A stretch of 64,000 nucleotides of DNA, taken from assembly GCF_041431415.1 (NCBI RefSeq), contig NZ_CP107845.1, forward strand, positions 7,254,001 to 7,318,000, written 5' to 3'. Position 1 is the first letter of the stretch; each line of letters starts with the position of its first letter. Positions 1-8,597 of the stretch are shown here, piece by piece. The notes beneath the pieces were generated by a model. It had not been told where the DNA came from, did no database searches, and saw nothing but the letters and a program-made list of their open reading frames with translations. The position numbers and the translations under genes were made by a program. The stretch is from Streptomyces sp. NBC_00513 (GTDB taxonomy: Bacteria > Actinomycetota > Actinomycetes > Streptomycetales > Streptomycetaceae).

Positions 1-1
1 C

Positions 2-883
2 GTCGAGTTGCTGACCGAGGGCGGCCGGGTGATCGGTGCGGGGGAGGAGGACCTCGGCCGGACCGGTGAGATCGTCGTCAGCGGCCTCCAGGTGTCCCGC
101 GGCTACCTCGGTCCTCCCGACGGGACGTCCTCCGCGTTCGGCACCCGCCCCGACGGCGTGCGCTTCTACCGCACGGGCGACCTCGGGCGCCGGCTGCCGG
201 GCGGGGCGGTCGAGTTCGCGGGGCGCGCCGACGGCCAGCTCAAGATCGCCGGACACCGGGTGGAACCCGCCGAGGTCGTCGCCGCGCTGGAGGCGCACCC
301 CGCGGTGAGCCGCGCCGTCGTGGCCGCGCGCAGCCGCCCCGGCACGACCACGCCGGTGCTGTGCGCGTACGTGGTGCCGTCGACCCCGGAGGAGCCGGTG
401 GCCGCGACGGCCCCGGATGCCCTGGGTGCCGGTCCCCCGGACCTGGCAGCGGTGCTGCGCGCCGAGCTGGCCCGGCGGCTTCCCGCCCATTTGGTCCCGG
501 CGAGGATCACGACGGTCGCCGACATTCCCCGCACGGTCAGCGGCAAGGCTGACCTCGACGCGCTGCCCGACCCCTTCGGGGCGGGCGGGCCGGAGGGGGA
601 CCCCGCGACGGCGGGCCCGACAGCGCTCCGGGACCGGGTCGCCCGTCACTGGGCGGGGGTCCTCGGGGTGGACGCGGGGGTTCTCACGGAGGGCGCGGAG
701 TTCCGGCTCCTGGGCGGCGACTCGCTGGCCCTCGTCGAGATGCTCGACGCCGTCTCCTCGGACCTGCTCACCGAGGCCCAGGGGCGCTGGTTCATGAGCC
801 GCCTCGAATCCCTCGTCCGAGACGTCACCCTCGACCACGTCTGCGCCCACGTGGAAGCCGCCCGGAAAGAGGTCCCCGCGTGA
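2..883 (+). CDS. NRPS-like adenylation domain C-terminus plus carrier protein (5' partial)
   Basis: The 5' end lies outside the window; the frame is open from base 2, giving about 293 residues. Visible adenylation core motifs run in order: GEIVVSG, YRTGDL, then GRADGQLKIAGHRVEP, and near the C-terminus VSGKAD with the catalytic lysine. A carrier domain follows, with LLGGDSL, whose serine (codon 722-724) would take the phosphopantetheine arm. There is no condensation or thioesterase domain after the carrier, so this is a stand-alone A-PCP loading protein or the end of a larger synthetase. It overlaps the downstream formyltransferase by 4 bp (GTGA), implying coupled translation. The substrate cannot be read because the specificity-determining half is missing. 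Confidence 0.85.
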   Translation, partial: VELLTEGGRVIGAGEEDLGRTGEIVVSGLQVSRGYLGPPDGTSSAFGTRPDGVRFYRTGDLGRRLPGGAVEFAGRADGQLKIAGHRVEPAEVVAALEAHPAVSRAVVAARSRPGTTTPVLCAYVVPSTPEEPVAATAPDALGAGPPDLAAVLRAELARRLPAHLVPARITTVADIPRTVSGKADLDALPDPFGAGGPEGDPATAGPTALRDRVARHWAGVLGVDAGVLTEGAEFRLLGGDSLALVEMLDAVSSDLLTEAQGRWFMSRLESLVRDVTLDHVCAHVEAARKEVPA

Positions 884-1587
884 TCTTCATAGGTGACGGA
901 GCCCTGGTGCGACGAGCCGTCACCCACGCCGCCGCGCGGGGGCACGCCGTCGACCTCGTCTGCTGCGAGGACCCGCGGGACGCCGCGGGCGCCCCGCACC
1001 TCGCCGCCGACGTCAACACACGGGCCGCGGACCTTGCGGGGGCCTCCACGGACGGGATCGTCTGGTCCCTGAACAACCGTCGGATCCTCCGCGCACCCGT
1101 CCTCTCCCTGGGCCTGCGCATCCTCAACATCCACAACGGCCTCCTCCCACGCCACCGGGGTCTGCCCTCGGTGGCGCTCCTGTTCGCGCTGCTGCGCGGC
1201 GACAGCGAGTACGGCGCCACGCTGCACGAGGTCGACGCGGGCATAGACACCGGACGGGTCCTGGCGGACCGGCGCTTCCCGATCGGCCCCGACGACCGCC
1301 ACCACCAGGTGATGCTGCGGGGGATCCGGGCCTGCCAAGCCCTCTTCGAGGAGACGCTCGCGGCCGTCGTCGACGGAGCGGACCTGCCCGTGGGGACCGT
1401 GCGACCGTACGGACCGGAGAGCTACAACGGCCTGCGCGCACTGGACCGGTTGTCGGAGTACCGGGACCACCCGGCGTTCGCCCGGGCCACGGACCTGGGG
1501 CCGTTCGCCGTGCACGCACCGGAGTTGGCCCACGCCGTGGCGGCCTTGAGAGGCGATGGCTGGGACCCGGTGGCGCCGCAGGCGTAG
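880..1587 (+). CDS. Formyltransferase-family protein
   Basis: 235 residues with a GTG start overlapping the previous stop. The centre contains NIHNGLLPRHRG and LHEVDAGIDTG, which match the catalytic Asn-x-His and Asp region of the GART/methionyl-tRNA formyltransferase fold (N83, H85, D119 by my count; spacing resembles N106/H108/D144 of GART). It is shorter than methionyl-tRNA formyltransferase and has no tRNA-binding C-terminal domain, so it probably formylates (or transfers a related one-carbon group to) a small or carrier-bound amine. Coupling to an A-PCP protein suggests a step in a peptide or siderophore-like pathway; the product is inferred only. Confidence 0.78.
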   Translation: MIFIGDGALVRRAVTHAAARGHAVDLVCCEDPRDAAGAPHLAADVNTRAADLAGASTDGIVWSLNNRRILRAPVLSLGLRILNIHNGLLPRHRGLPSVALLFALLRGDSEYGATLHEVDAGIDTGRVLADRRFPIGPDDRHHQVMLRGIRACQALFEETLAAVVDGADLPVGTVRPYGPESYNGLRALDRLSEYRDHPAFARATDLGPFAVHAPELAHAVAALRGDGWDPVAPQA

Positions 1588-1594
1588 CGGTCCG

Positions 1595-1643
1595 CACGCA
1601 CCGTACGATCCGCGAAATGCCGATGCGGTTCGTACGGTGCGTG
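1595..1643 (+). terminator. Hairpin after the formyltransferase
   Basis: Arms 1595-1613 and 1625-1643 pair over 19 bp with one mismatch (core cgcaccgtacga/tcgtacggtgcg), loop 11 nt, starting 7 nt after the stop. No U-tract follows, as is usual for Streptomyces terminators. Confidence 0.7.
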
Positions 1644-1773
1644 GGTGCGTGGGTGCGTGGGTACGCGGGGCGCGTGGGTACGCGGGCGAACGCGGGTCCT
1701 CGGTGCGACGCGGGCGGTCCCGGGAAGGGCGTCGAGCGGCAGGAACCGAGCGACGGAATCCGAGTCGCAGGAT

Positions 1774-1852
1774 CCGAGCGTCGGTACCCCGGGCCGGAGC
1801 CGAGCGTCGGTTCCCCCGGGCCGGAGTCCGAGCCTCATTACCCGGGCCGGAG
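1774..1852. repeat. Three degenerate 26-27 bp tandem repeats
   Basis: Copies at 1774-1799, 1800-1826 and about 1827-1852 share ccgagcgtcggt followed by ccccgggccggag. They sit between the formyltransferase hairpin and the convergent small secreted gene. The preceding stretch 1640-1720 is also repetitive (gcgtgggt units). No gene is seen in 1644-1873. Confidence 0.6.
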
Positions 1853-1873
1853 CCCGAGGGCAGGACCCGAACG

Positions 1874-2074
1874 TCAGTCGTTGAGGCTCTCGGCGAGCTG
1901 TCCGCCGAGCTCGTTGGCGGTCTGGCCCAGGTCACCGCTGGTCAGAAGTGGGTCCAGGGCGGATGGCGCGGTGAGCGACGCGGGTGGGGTGTCGGCGTGG
2001 GCGGCGCCCAGGCCAAGGCCGAGGGCGGCGACGGACAGGGCGGCGGTGAGGGCCATGCGGCCGGCGATGGTCAT
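1874..2074 (-). CDS. Small secreted protein
   Basis: 66 residues if started at the ATG at 2074. Residues 1-26 form a typical Sec signal peptide: short basic start, hydrophobic ALTAALSVAALGLGLG core and AHA cleavage site before DTPPAS. The mature peptide of about 40 residues is acidic and Leu/Ala-rich, with no cysteine and no recognised motif. A much longer ORF continues upstream to 2725, but its residues are low-complexity Arg/Gly/Pro typical of non-coding high-GC DNA, so I use the signal-peptide start. No strong ribosome-binding site is visible. Function unknown. Confidence 0.6.
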   Translation of the reverse strand: MTIAGRMALTAALSVAALGLGLGAAHADTPPASLTAPSALDPLLTSGDLGQTANELGGQLAESLND

Positions 2075-2611
2075 GCCGGGCCAAACGAGGGCCGGTCCGC
2101 CGGGACACGCTCGTCCTCCCGCCGGGTCGATGCGCGCCCGGGTCCCGGGCGCACCCAGGGGGGCGAACCGACCGCCGGGCAGGCGGAATGCGGACAAGGT
2201 TCCCCTCTCCGTACGGGAGCGGCGCACCGACGGCGGCCCCCGGCGCGCCCGTGAGGACGGTCGGCCGTCGGTACCCGGGGCGGGGGAGCCGGTGCGCGGG
2301 GGGAGGGGGCCGGCGCCCCCGAGCGCGTTCGGCCGTTGTCGTGTTCGGGGCGATCCGAGCCCGCGCGGCGGCTGAGGGGCGGGGTCTGAAGAGCCGGGCC
2401 GCGCGCGGGCGGACAAGGGCGGAGCGGTACGGAGGAACGCGGACACAGTGTCACAAACACGACGTGTGGCCCGTGGCTGAATCCGATATCCGGCGCCCAA
2501 TGCGGTGCCTATCGGACTGATAGCGTCCGCGAGTTGATCTTGCCAGTCGCCCCGTCGGGACCCGTCGTGGTCGGGCGCGGTGACGGCCACCCCTCTCGCA
2601 AGGAACCCACA
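2075..2611. other. Long intergenic region between divergent secreted-protein genes
   Basis: 537 bp without a credible gene. The left part is GC-rich filler. The right part (about 2440-2540) is AT-richer and carries inverted repeats, so it probably holds the phospholipase D promoter. Confidence 0.5.
2482..2523. promoter_or_regulatory. Inverted repeats upstream of phospholipase D
   Basis: TCCGATA (2482-2488) and TATCGGA (2510-2516) form a perfect 7-bp inverted repeat. A second one, CTATC/GATAG (2509-2513/2519-2523), overlaps it. They lie about 90 bp before the chosen start of the phospholipase D gene. A candidate operator; no regulator is assigned. Confidence 0.4.
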
Positions 2612-4219
2612 TTGCTCCGCCCCACGCCTGCGCGGCCCACCCGCCTCGCTCCCCGGGCCGCCGTCGCGGCCGCGCTCCTCGTACTCCTGCCCGCCGCGCC
2701 GGCCGCAGCCGCCGGCACACCGCACCTCGACGGGATCGAGCAGGAACTCCGGCGGGTCTCACCCGGACTGGAAGGGCGTGTGTGGGAGCGCACGGACGGC
2801 AACGCCCTCGACGCCTCGACGCCCGGCGGGAGTGACTGGCTGCTGCAGACCCCCGGCTGCTGGGGCGACGCCGGCTGTGCGCGGCGGCCCGGTACCGAAC
2901 GCCTGCTCGCGAAGATGACCGAGAACGTCGCCCAGGCGAAGCAGACCGTCGACATATCGACCCTGGCCCCCTTCCCCAACGGAGCCTTCCAGGACGCCCT
3001 CGTCTCCGGTCTGAAGGCGTCGGCCGCGCGGGGCAACAAGCTGAAGGTGCGCGTCCTCGTCGGCGCCGCCCCGATCTACCACCTCAACGTGGTGCCGTCG
3101 AAGTACCGGGACGAACTCGTCGCCCGACTCGGCGAGGACGCGCGGAACGTCGACCTCAACGTCGCTTCCATGACGACCTCCAAGACCGCCTTCTCCTGGA
3201 ACCACTCCAAGATCCTGCTGGTGGACGGCCAGTCGGTCGTCACGGGTGGGATCAACAGCTGGAAGGACGACTACCTGGAGACGGCGCACCCGGTGGCCGA
3301 CGTCGACCTCGCCCTGAAGGGGCCGGCCGCCGCCTCCGCCGGTCGCTACCTGGACGAGCTCTGGTCCTGGACCTGTCAGAACAAGGGCAACATCTCCAGC
3401 GTCTGGTTCGCCTCCTCCAACGGAGCCGCCTGCCTGCCGTCGCTGCCGAAGCCGGACGCGGCGCCCGCGCCCCAGGGTGACGTACCGGCCCTCGCCGTCG
3501 GCGGGCTCGGCGTCGGCATCATGCGCAACGACCCCACCTCGACGTTCCGGCCCCAGCTGCCGACCGCCCCCGACACCAAGTGCGTCGTCGGACTCCACGA
3601 CAACACCAACGCCGACCGCGACTACGACACGGTCAACCCGGAGGAGAGCGCGCTGCGGGCGCTCATCTCCGGTGCGAACCGGCACATCGAGATCTCCCAG
3701 CAGGACCTCAACGCGACCTGCCCGCCCCTGCCCCGCTACGACATCCGCGTCTACGACGCCCTCGCCGCCAAACTGGCCGCCGGGGTGAAGGTGCGCATCG
3801 TGGTCAGCGACCCCGCCAACCGGGGCGCCGTGGGCAGCGGCGGCTACTCGCAGATCAAGTCCCTCTCCGAGATCAGCGACACGCTCCGTGACCGACTCGC
3901 CCTGGTCACCGGGGACCGCACCGCCGCCCGCACGGCGATGTGCTCGAACCTCCAGCTCGCCACGTTCCGCGCCGCCCCCGGCGCGACCTGGGCGGACGGT
4001 CGCCCCTACGCCCAGCACCACAAGCTGATCTCCGTGGACGACGCCGCCTTCTACATCGGATCGAAGAACCTCTACCCGGCGTGGCTCCAGGACTTCGGGT
4101 ACGTCATCGAGAGCCCCGCGGCCGCCCGCCAGCTCACCGACCAGCTCCTCAGCCCGCAGTGGCAGTACTCCAAGCAGACCGCCACCGTCGACTACGAGCG
4201 GGGCGTCTGCCCCTCCTGA
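2612..4219 (+). CDS. Secreted phospholipase D
   Basis: I place the start at the TTG at 2612 because AAGGAA lies 6 nt before it; the open frame extends upstream to 2534 without a better site. The 535-residue product begins with an Arg-rich Ala/Leu signal peptide ending AAPAAAAG. Two HKD motifs are present: [10 protein letters not shown] near residue 197 and [10 protein letters not shown] near residue 469. Both are followed by Gly-Gly/Gly-Ser and Asn-rich strands (TGGIN, IGSKN), the paired active-site layout of secreted Streptomyces PLD. Length matches that family. It would hydrolyse or transphosphatidylate phospholipids outside the cell. It is monocistronic, with a terminator 40 nt downstream. 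Confidence 0.92.
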   Translation: MLRPTPARPTRLAPRAAVAAALLVLLPAAPAAAAGTPHLDGIEQELRRVSPGLEGRVWERTDGNALDASTPGGSDWLLQTPGCWGDAGCARRPGTERLLAKMTENVAQAKQTVDISTLAPFPNGAFQDALVSGLKASAARGNKLKVRVLVGAAPIYHLNVVPSKYRDELVARLGEDARNVDLNVASMTTSKTAFSWNHSKILLVDGQSVVTGGINSWKDDYLETAHPVADVDLALKGPAAASAGRYLDELWSWTCQNKGNISSVWFASSNGAACLPSLPKPDAAPAPQGDVPALAVGGLGVGIMRNDPTSTFRPQLPTAPDTKCVVGLHDNTNADRDYDTVNPEESALRALISGANRHIEISQQDLNATCPPLPRYDIRVYDALAAKLAAGVKVRIVVSDPANRGAVGSGGYSQIKSLSEISDTLRDRLALVTGDRTAARTAMCSNLQLATFRAAPGATWADGRPYAQHHKLISVDDAAFYIGSKNLYPAWLQDFGYVIESPAAARQLTDQLLSPQWQYSKQTATVDYERGVCPS

Positions 4220-4260
4220 CCTGCTCCTGACCTGCTGCTCTCACCGGAATCAGGCCCTGC

Positions 4261-4297
4261 GGACGGCCGCCCGCGCACCCCGCGCGGACGGCCGTCC
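4261..4297 (+). terminator. Terminator of phospholipase D gene
   Basis: Arms 4261-4276 and 4282-4297 pair over 16 bp with one mismatch around a 5-nt loop (acccc). Confidence 0.75.
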
Positions 4298-4499
4298 GTG
4301 CCGGTCCCGCAGGGCTGCCGCGCCCGCCGGACCAAGCGGTCCGGCAGCGTGAGAACGGGCACATTTTGCGCGATATGGCAGGTATCTCCTTCATGCTGGT
4401 CACTGGTCTGGCGCGTTTCAGGTTCTCGGGTGGGGTGCCAGGCGCCCCTTCGACGTACCAGAACCACCGCTCACCAGAACCACCGCCACCGGGAGAGAC

Positions 4500-6347
4500 A
4501 TGCGACGTGACAACCGCCGGACGCCCCGCAACCTGCGGATCGCCCTGACCTTGGCGGGCGGGGCCGCCGTACTCGGTTTCGGCGGCCTCTACGCCACCGC
4601 CCTGGTCGTGACCGGAGACGCCGTCGCCGACGGCACGCACGTCAACGGTGTCGACATCGGCGGAATGAGCCGCACGGAGGCCACCGAGGCCCTGGACCGC
4701 ACGCTCGGCCGGGCCGCGACCGCCCCCCTGGAGCTGCGGATCGGTGACCGGACGGAGCGGATCGCCCCCGCCTCCTTCGGTCTGTCGCTCGATGCCAAGG
4801 CCACCGTCGACCAGGCCGCGAACACCGGGTCCGACCCGTTCACCGTCATCGGGCGACTCTTCGCCCCGACCCGCGAGCGCGCCGTCGAGCCCGTGACCCG
4901 CATGGACGACGCCAAGAGCGCCGCCGCGGTCGACCGGCTCGCCGCCGGGGACCGCGAGGTACGCGACGGCGACATCGCCTTCAGCGACGGCAAGCCGCGG
5001 ATCACCCAGCCCGTCACCGGCGTCGCGCTGCGCACCGAGGGTGTGGCGCAGACCGTCCGCGCCGCCTACCTGAACCCGCGCACCGGTCCCGTCGTCCTCC
5101 CCGTCGACCGGACGGACCCGGCCATAGGGCGCCAGGAGACCGATCGCGCGGTGCGCGAGTTCGCCGCGCCCGCGATGTCCGGCCCGGTCACGCTCAACCT
5201 CGCCGGCAGGCCGATATCCATATCCCCGGCCGTGCTCGGCAGCCACCTGGACGTCGCGGCCGACGGCCAGGGCCGCCTCAAGCCCCGGCTCGACGCCAAG
5301 TCCCTGCTGGCCGACCCCGCGGTCGCCCGCCAGGTGGACGCCGCCACCCCGGAGCCGCGCAACGCCACCTTCCGGCTCGACTCCTCCGACCGGGCGGTCC
5401 TCGCGTCCGACGGACGCCGCGGGACCAAGGTCACGGACAAGGCCCTCGGCGCGGCCGTCGAACCGCTGCTGACCCGCACCGGCGCCGCCGCCCGCACCGC
5501 CGAGCTCAGCGGGACGCCGATCCACCCGGCCCTGACGGCCGAGGACGCGCAGCGCCTCGGGATCAAGGAGAAGATGTCCTCCTTCACCGTGAACTTCCCG
5601 GCCGCGCCCTACCGCACCACGAACATCGGCCGGGCCGTGCAGCTGATCAACGGCTCCGTCGTCATGCCCGGCGAGACCTGGAGCTTCAACAAGACGGTCG
5701 GCGAACGCACCAAGGAGAACGGGTTCGTCGACGGGATCATGATCAATGACGGCCAGTACGTGAAGTCGCCCGGCGGCGGCGTCTCGGCCGTCGCCACGAC
5801 CATGTACAACGCCCTGTTCTTCGCCGGCGTGAAGCCGCTGGAGCACGGCGCCCACTCCTTCTACATCGAGCGCTACCCCGAGGGCCGCGAGGCCACCGTC
5901 GCCTGGGGCACGCTCGACCTGCGCTGGAAGAACGACTCCGGCCACGCGATCTACATCAAGGCCCAGTCCACCGACACCTCCCTGACCATCAGCTTCCTCG
6001 GCACGAAGAAGTACGACGAGATACGCGCCACCCAGGGCCCGCGCACCGCGATCACTCCGCCGGGCGAGCGCACCGGCTCCGGCCCCACCTGTGAGGTGCA
6101 GACCCCGCTGGAGGGCTTCGACGTCGCCGTCGACCGCGTCTTCGTGAAGGGCGGCCAGGAGGCCAAGCGGGAGACGTACAAGACGCACTACACCCCGCGC
6201 GACGAGGTGACCTGCACCCCGCAGACCCCCGCCCCCTCGGGTGCGCCGACCGCGCCGACGACACCGGCGGGCTCCTCCGCCCCGGCGGCTCAGGCCGCCG
6301 GACAGGCGAACGCGTCCTCCGCAACGAACGGGCCGCGCGGAACCTGA
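4500..6347 (+). CDS. VanW-family membrane-anchored envelope protein
   Basis: 615 residues; ATG preceded by gggagaga. Residues about 10-38 form one transmembrane or uncleaved signal segment (IALTLAGGAAVLGFGGLYATA). Two extracytoplasmic segments of the type found next to VanW domains follow (first one beginning GTHVNGVDIGGMSRTEA). A VanW domain occupies about residues 360-500, with NIGRAVQLINGSVVMPGE, SPGGGVSAVATTMYNA and HSFYIERYPEG. The C-terminus is a Pro/Ala/Thr-rich tail. VanW proteins occur in glycopeptide-resistance clusters and widely in actinobacteria, where their role in peptidoglycan remodelling is not settled. There is no vanHAX nearby, so I do not infer resistance. Confidence 0.88.
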   Translation: MRRDNRRTPRNLRIALTLAGGAAVLGFGGLYATALVVTGDAVADGTHVNGVDIGGMSRTEATEALDRTLGRAATAPLELRIGDRTERIAPASFGLSLDAKATVDQAANTGSDPFTVIGRLFAPTRERAVEPVTRMDDAKSAAAVDRLAAGDREVRDGDIAFSDGKPRITQPVTGVALRTEGVAQTVRAAYLNPRTGPVVLPVDRTDPAIGRQETDRAVREFAAPAMSGPVTLNLAGRPISISPAVLGSHLDVAADGQGRLKPRLDAKSLLADPAVARQVDAATPEPRNATFRLDSSDRAVLASDGRRGTKVTDKALGAAVEPLLTRTGAAARTAELSGTPIHPALTAEDAQRLGIKEKMSSFTVNFPAAPYRTTNIGRAVQLINGSVVMPGETWSFNKTVGERTKENGFVDGIMINDGQYVKSPGGGVSAVATTMYNALFFAGVKPLEHGAHSFYIERYPEGREATVAWGTLDLRWKNDSGHAIYIKAQSTDTSLTISFLGTKKYDEIRATQGPRTAITPPGERTGSGPTCEVQTPLEGFDVAVDRVFVKGGQEAKRETYKTHYTPRDEVTCTPQTPAPSGAPTAPTTPAGSSAPAAQAAGQANASSATNGPRGT

Positions 6348-6444
6348 CGCGAACTCGTCCCATCCAGACCCACCGGCTGCATCGAATTACTTGTGTCACA
6401 TCACTCACTGCTCTCACTGGGGTGAGGGCGAGGAGGTGGGATCC

Positions 6445-6918
6445 ATGTCCGTTCCCATCCGTGTCAGACACATGGCGGTGGCCGCGGCCTCGACCGGCGT
6501 ACTCGTAGGCGGCGCGGCGCTGGGAGCCGCGGCCCCCGCGATGGCCGCGCCGGCCGCGACTCAGACCGTCGCGGCCTCCGTCACCGGGGACCGCGGCAAG
6601 CAGTGCGAGTGGAAGAAGGCCCACTGGGAGAAGCGGTGGGTCAAGGGCCACTGGGAGAAGCGCTGGGTCAAGGACCACTGGAAGCACGACAACGGGAACG
6701 GCAACGGACACGACAACTGGAACGGCAACGGCAACGGGAACGGGAACGGGAACGGCAAGTGGGACCGCGACCGGGACCGAGGCCAGGGTCAGAACCAGGA
6801 CCACGGTGACTCCCGGCGTGGCGGCCAGGGCCACTGGAAGTGGGAGTACGTCCCCGGCCACTGGGACAAGGACTGGGTCAAGGGGCACTGGGACTGCTCG
6901 TACAAGCACCGCTGGTAG
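6445..6918 (+). CDS. Secreted His/Trp-repeat protein
   Basis: 157 residues. ATG at 6445 follows AGGAGGTG (6431-6438). Signal peptide residues 1-35 end in AMAAPAA. The mature part has a repeated HWEKRWVKG unit; two units are coded by adjacent 27-bp near-identical repeats (6621-6647, 6648-6674). An Asn-Gly tract of about 20 residues follows, then a charged Asp/Arg/Gln stretch, then the repeat type returns (GHWKWEYVPGHWDKDWVKGHW). It has only two cysteines, one early and one late, which could form a disulfide. The regular aromatic/histidine pattern suggests a metal- or surface-binding extracellular protein. I do not recognise a family. Confidence 0.72.
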   Translation: MSVPIRVRHMAVAAASTGVLVGGAALGAAAPAMAAPAATQTVAASVTGDRGKQCEWKKAHWEKRWVKGHWEKRWVKDHWKHDNGNGNGHDNWNGNGNGNGNGNGKWDRDRDRGQGQNQDHGDSRRGGQGHWKWEYVPGHWDKDWVKGHWDCSYKHRW

Positions 6919-7062
6919 TTGCTTCTCCCGCACGACGGATGGTTGACGAGGGCCCGCACCGCGGGCCCTCGTCGCTCTCTTTCCCCGGCCCTCCGGATGC
7001 GCCCGGTCCCCAACGGTGATGGGATCGGAAGCCGGTGCACCGGAAGGAGCACGGGACTTCTG

Positions 7063-7671
7063 ATGGCGGACAGGACGGACAGGACCGAAAGGGCGCAAAG
7101 CCCGGACGAGGTGAGCGACGGCCCGGCCGACGGGCCGGACGAGCTGCTCCTGCGGGTGGCCCAGGGCGACGGAGAGGCCTTCGCCCCCCTTTACGACGCC
7201 ATGTGCGGCCCCGTGATGGGGCTGGTCTGCCGGGTCCTGCGGGACGAGGACCAGGCGGCGGAGGTGACCCAGGAGGTGATGATCGAGGTGTGGCGCACCG
7301 CCGGCCGGTTCCGCCCGGAACTCGGCACCGCGAAGGCCTGGGTGATGGTGCTGGCCCACCGCCGGGCCGTGGACCGCGTACGGTCCGCGCAGGCACGTGG
7401 CGCGCGCGAGGAGAAGGCGGCCCTCCTCGACCGGATGCCGGCCTTCGACGAGGTGGCGGACGAGGTCGAGGGCAGGGAGGAGTACCGGCAGGTACGGCGC
7501 TGTCTGGACGGCCTGACCGCCCCCCAGCGGGAGGCGGTGCGGATGGCCTTCTACGAGGGGATGACCTACCGGGAGGTGGCCCGCTCGTTGGAGTCCCCCG
7601 AGGGCACGGTCAAGTCGAGGCTCCGCGACGGACTGCACCGGCTGCGCGACTGTCTGGAGGCATCCCGATGA
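7063..7671 (+). CDS. ECF RNA polymerase sigma factor (SigK-like)
   Basis: 202 residues. The first half contains region 2 (FAPLYDAMCGPVMGLVCRVL, then DQAAEVTQEVMIEVW). The second half contains region 4 with the helix-turn-helix MTYREVARSLESPEGTVKSR. The ATG at 7063 is chosen, although the best purine-rich site (ggaaggag, 7041-7048) is about 14 nt away. The following gene overlaps by 4 bp and encodes an RskA-type anti-sigma factor, which identifies the group: SigK-like factors held inactive by a membrane-bound zinc-motif anti-sigma. The trigger and regulon are not visible in the window. Confidence 0.9.
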   Translation: MADRTDRTERAQSPDEVSDGPADGPDELLLRVAQGDGEAFAPLYDAMCGPVMGLVCRVLRDEDQAAEVTQEVMIEVWRTAGRFRPELGTAKAWVMVLAHRRAVDRVRSAQARGAREEKAALLDRMPAFDEVADEVEGREEYRQVRRCLDGLTAPQREAVRMAFYEGMTYREVARSLESPEGTVKSRLRDGLHRLRDCLEASR

Positions 7672-8477
7672 GCATCGCGCCCGACCCTCACGCCCCGCTC
7701 GGCGCGTACCTGCTGCACGCCATGCCGCCCGACGAGGAAGCGGCCTTCGCACGACACCTGGCCGGCTGCGTGTCCTGCCGCCGCGAAGCGGCCACGCTCA
7801 CCCCCGTCGTCGCCGACCTGAGCGGCACACCCCCGATGTCGCCCCCCGCCGACCTGCGCCGCACTGTCCTTCAACGCATCGCGGTCACCCCCCAGGAGCC
7901 CGCCCTGCCACCGGTCGTGGTGCCGCCCCCGGCACCCGTCGCCCCGCACGCCCCGGGCGCCGCCCGGACCGGCAACCGCTCCGGAGCCCGCCCGGGGCGA
8001 CGCGGACGCTGGATCCTCGCGGCGTGTCTGGCCGCGGCGGTCGCCTTCGGAGGCATCGCCCTGTGGCAGCACCAGGAGGCCGAGCAGGCACGGAGCAGCC
8101 TGATCGAGTCCACCCGCCGCACCGGCCCCGTCGCGGAACTCGCCGACGTGCTCGCGGCCCCCGACGCGAAGGTCAGCGCCGCCCGGTTCGAGGACGGCGC
8201 CACCGGCTGTGTGATCGTCTCCCGCAGCGAGAGCAGAGCCGCCTTCATCGCCTCGGGGCTGCCGAAACTCCCCGATGGCCAGGTGTACAAGCTCTGGTAC
8301 GACGACGCGGGCACCACCCGCGCGGCCGGCACCCTGCGGGGCGGTGGCAACTGGCACGTCAAACTCCTCGACGGGCCCGTCGACCAGGCCACCTCCGTCG
8401 GCGTCACGGTCGAATCGGCCGGCGGTTCCGTGGGACCGACCACCGCACCGGTCGGTGTGATCGACATCCCCGCCTGA
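7668..8477 (+). CDS. Anti-sigma-K factor (RskA-like), membrane-bound
   Basis: 269 residues, translationally coupled to the sigma gene (ATGA). The cytoplasmic N-terminus has the zinc-binding anti-sigma pattern H-x3-C-x2-C in RHLAGCVSCRRE. A Pro-rich linker leads to one transmembrane helix near residue 120-140 (WILAACLAAAVAFGGIALW). The extracytoplasmic part is the RskA C-terminal domain, with KLPDGQVYKLWYDDAG. In the known RskA system the protein is cut by intramembrane proteolysis to free the sigma factor; that mechanism is inferred here. The stop codon lies inside a run of 9-bp tandem repeats. Confidence 0.88.
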   Translation: MSIAPDPHAPLGAYLLHAMPPDEEAAFARHLAGCVSCRREAATLTPVVADLSGTPPMSPPADLRRTVLQRIAVTPQEPALPPVVVPPPAPVAPHAPGAARTGNRSGARPGRRGRWILAACLAAAVAFGGIALWQHQEAEQARSSLIESTRRTGPVAELADVLAAPDAKVSAARFEDGATGCVIVSRSESRAAFIASGLPKLPDGQVYKLWYDDAGTTRAAGTLRGGGNWHVKLLDGPVDQATSVGVTVESAGGSVGPTTAPVGVIDIPA

Positions 8478-8516
8478 GGGGCCTGAGGGGCCTGAGGCGC
8501 CTGAGAGGTCTGAGGG
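8472..8516. repeat. Five tandem 9-bp repeats (gcctgaggg type)
   Basis: Units at 8472, 8481, 8490, 8499 and 8508 differ at one to two positions. A related unit recurs at 8532-8540. The array starts in the last codons of the anti-sigma gene and fills the gap before the prenyl synthase gene. Confidence 0.8.
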
Positions 8517-8597
8517 GTCCGGGGTCTGGGGAGCCTGAGAGCCGGACAGCCCGTCGCCCGCCGCCCGGGGCGTCCGCGACACCCGATACTGATCTTC

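Noticed and set aside
2075..2725. Upstream extension of the small secreted protein ORF
   Set aside because: Residues before the signal peptide are Arg/Gly/Pro filler, and the extension would bury the signal peptide mid-protein.
4149..6188. 679-codon minus-strand open frame opposite the VanW gene
   Set aside because: Shadow of the real gene; composition atypical and no family pattern.
4500..6347. Vancomycin resistance gene
   Set aside because: VanW domains are widespread in actinobacteria, and no vanH, vanA or vanX gene is near.
6690..6770. Possible CRISPR-like or satellite repeat (aacggcaacggg units)
   Set aside because: It codes the Asn-Gly linker of the secreted protein in frame; no spacers.
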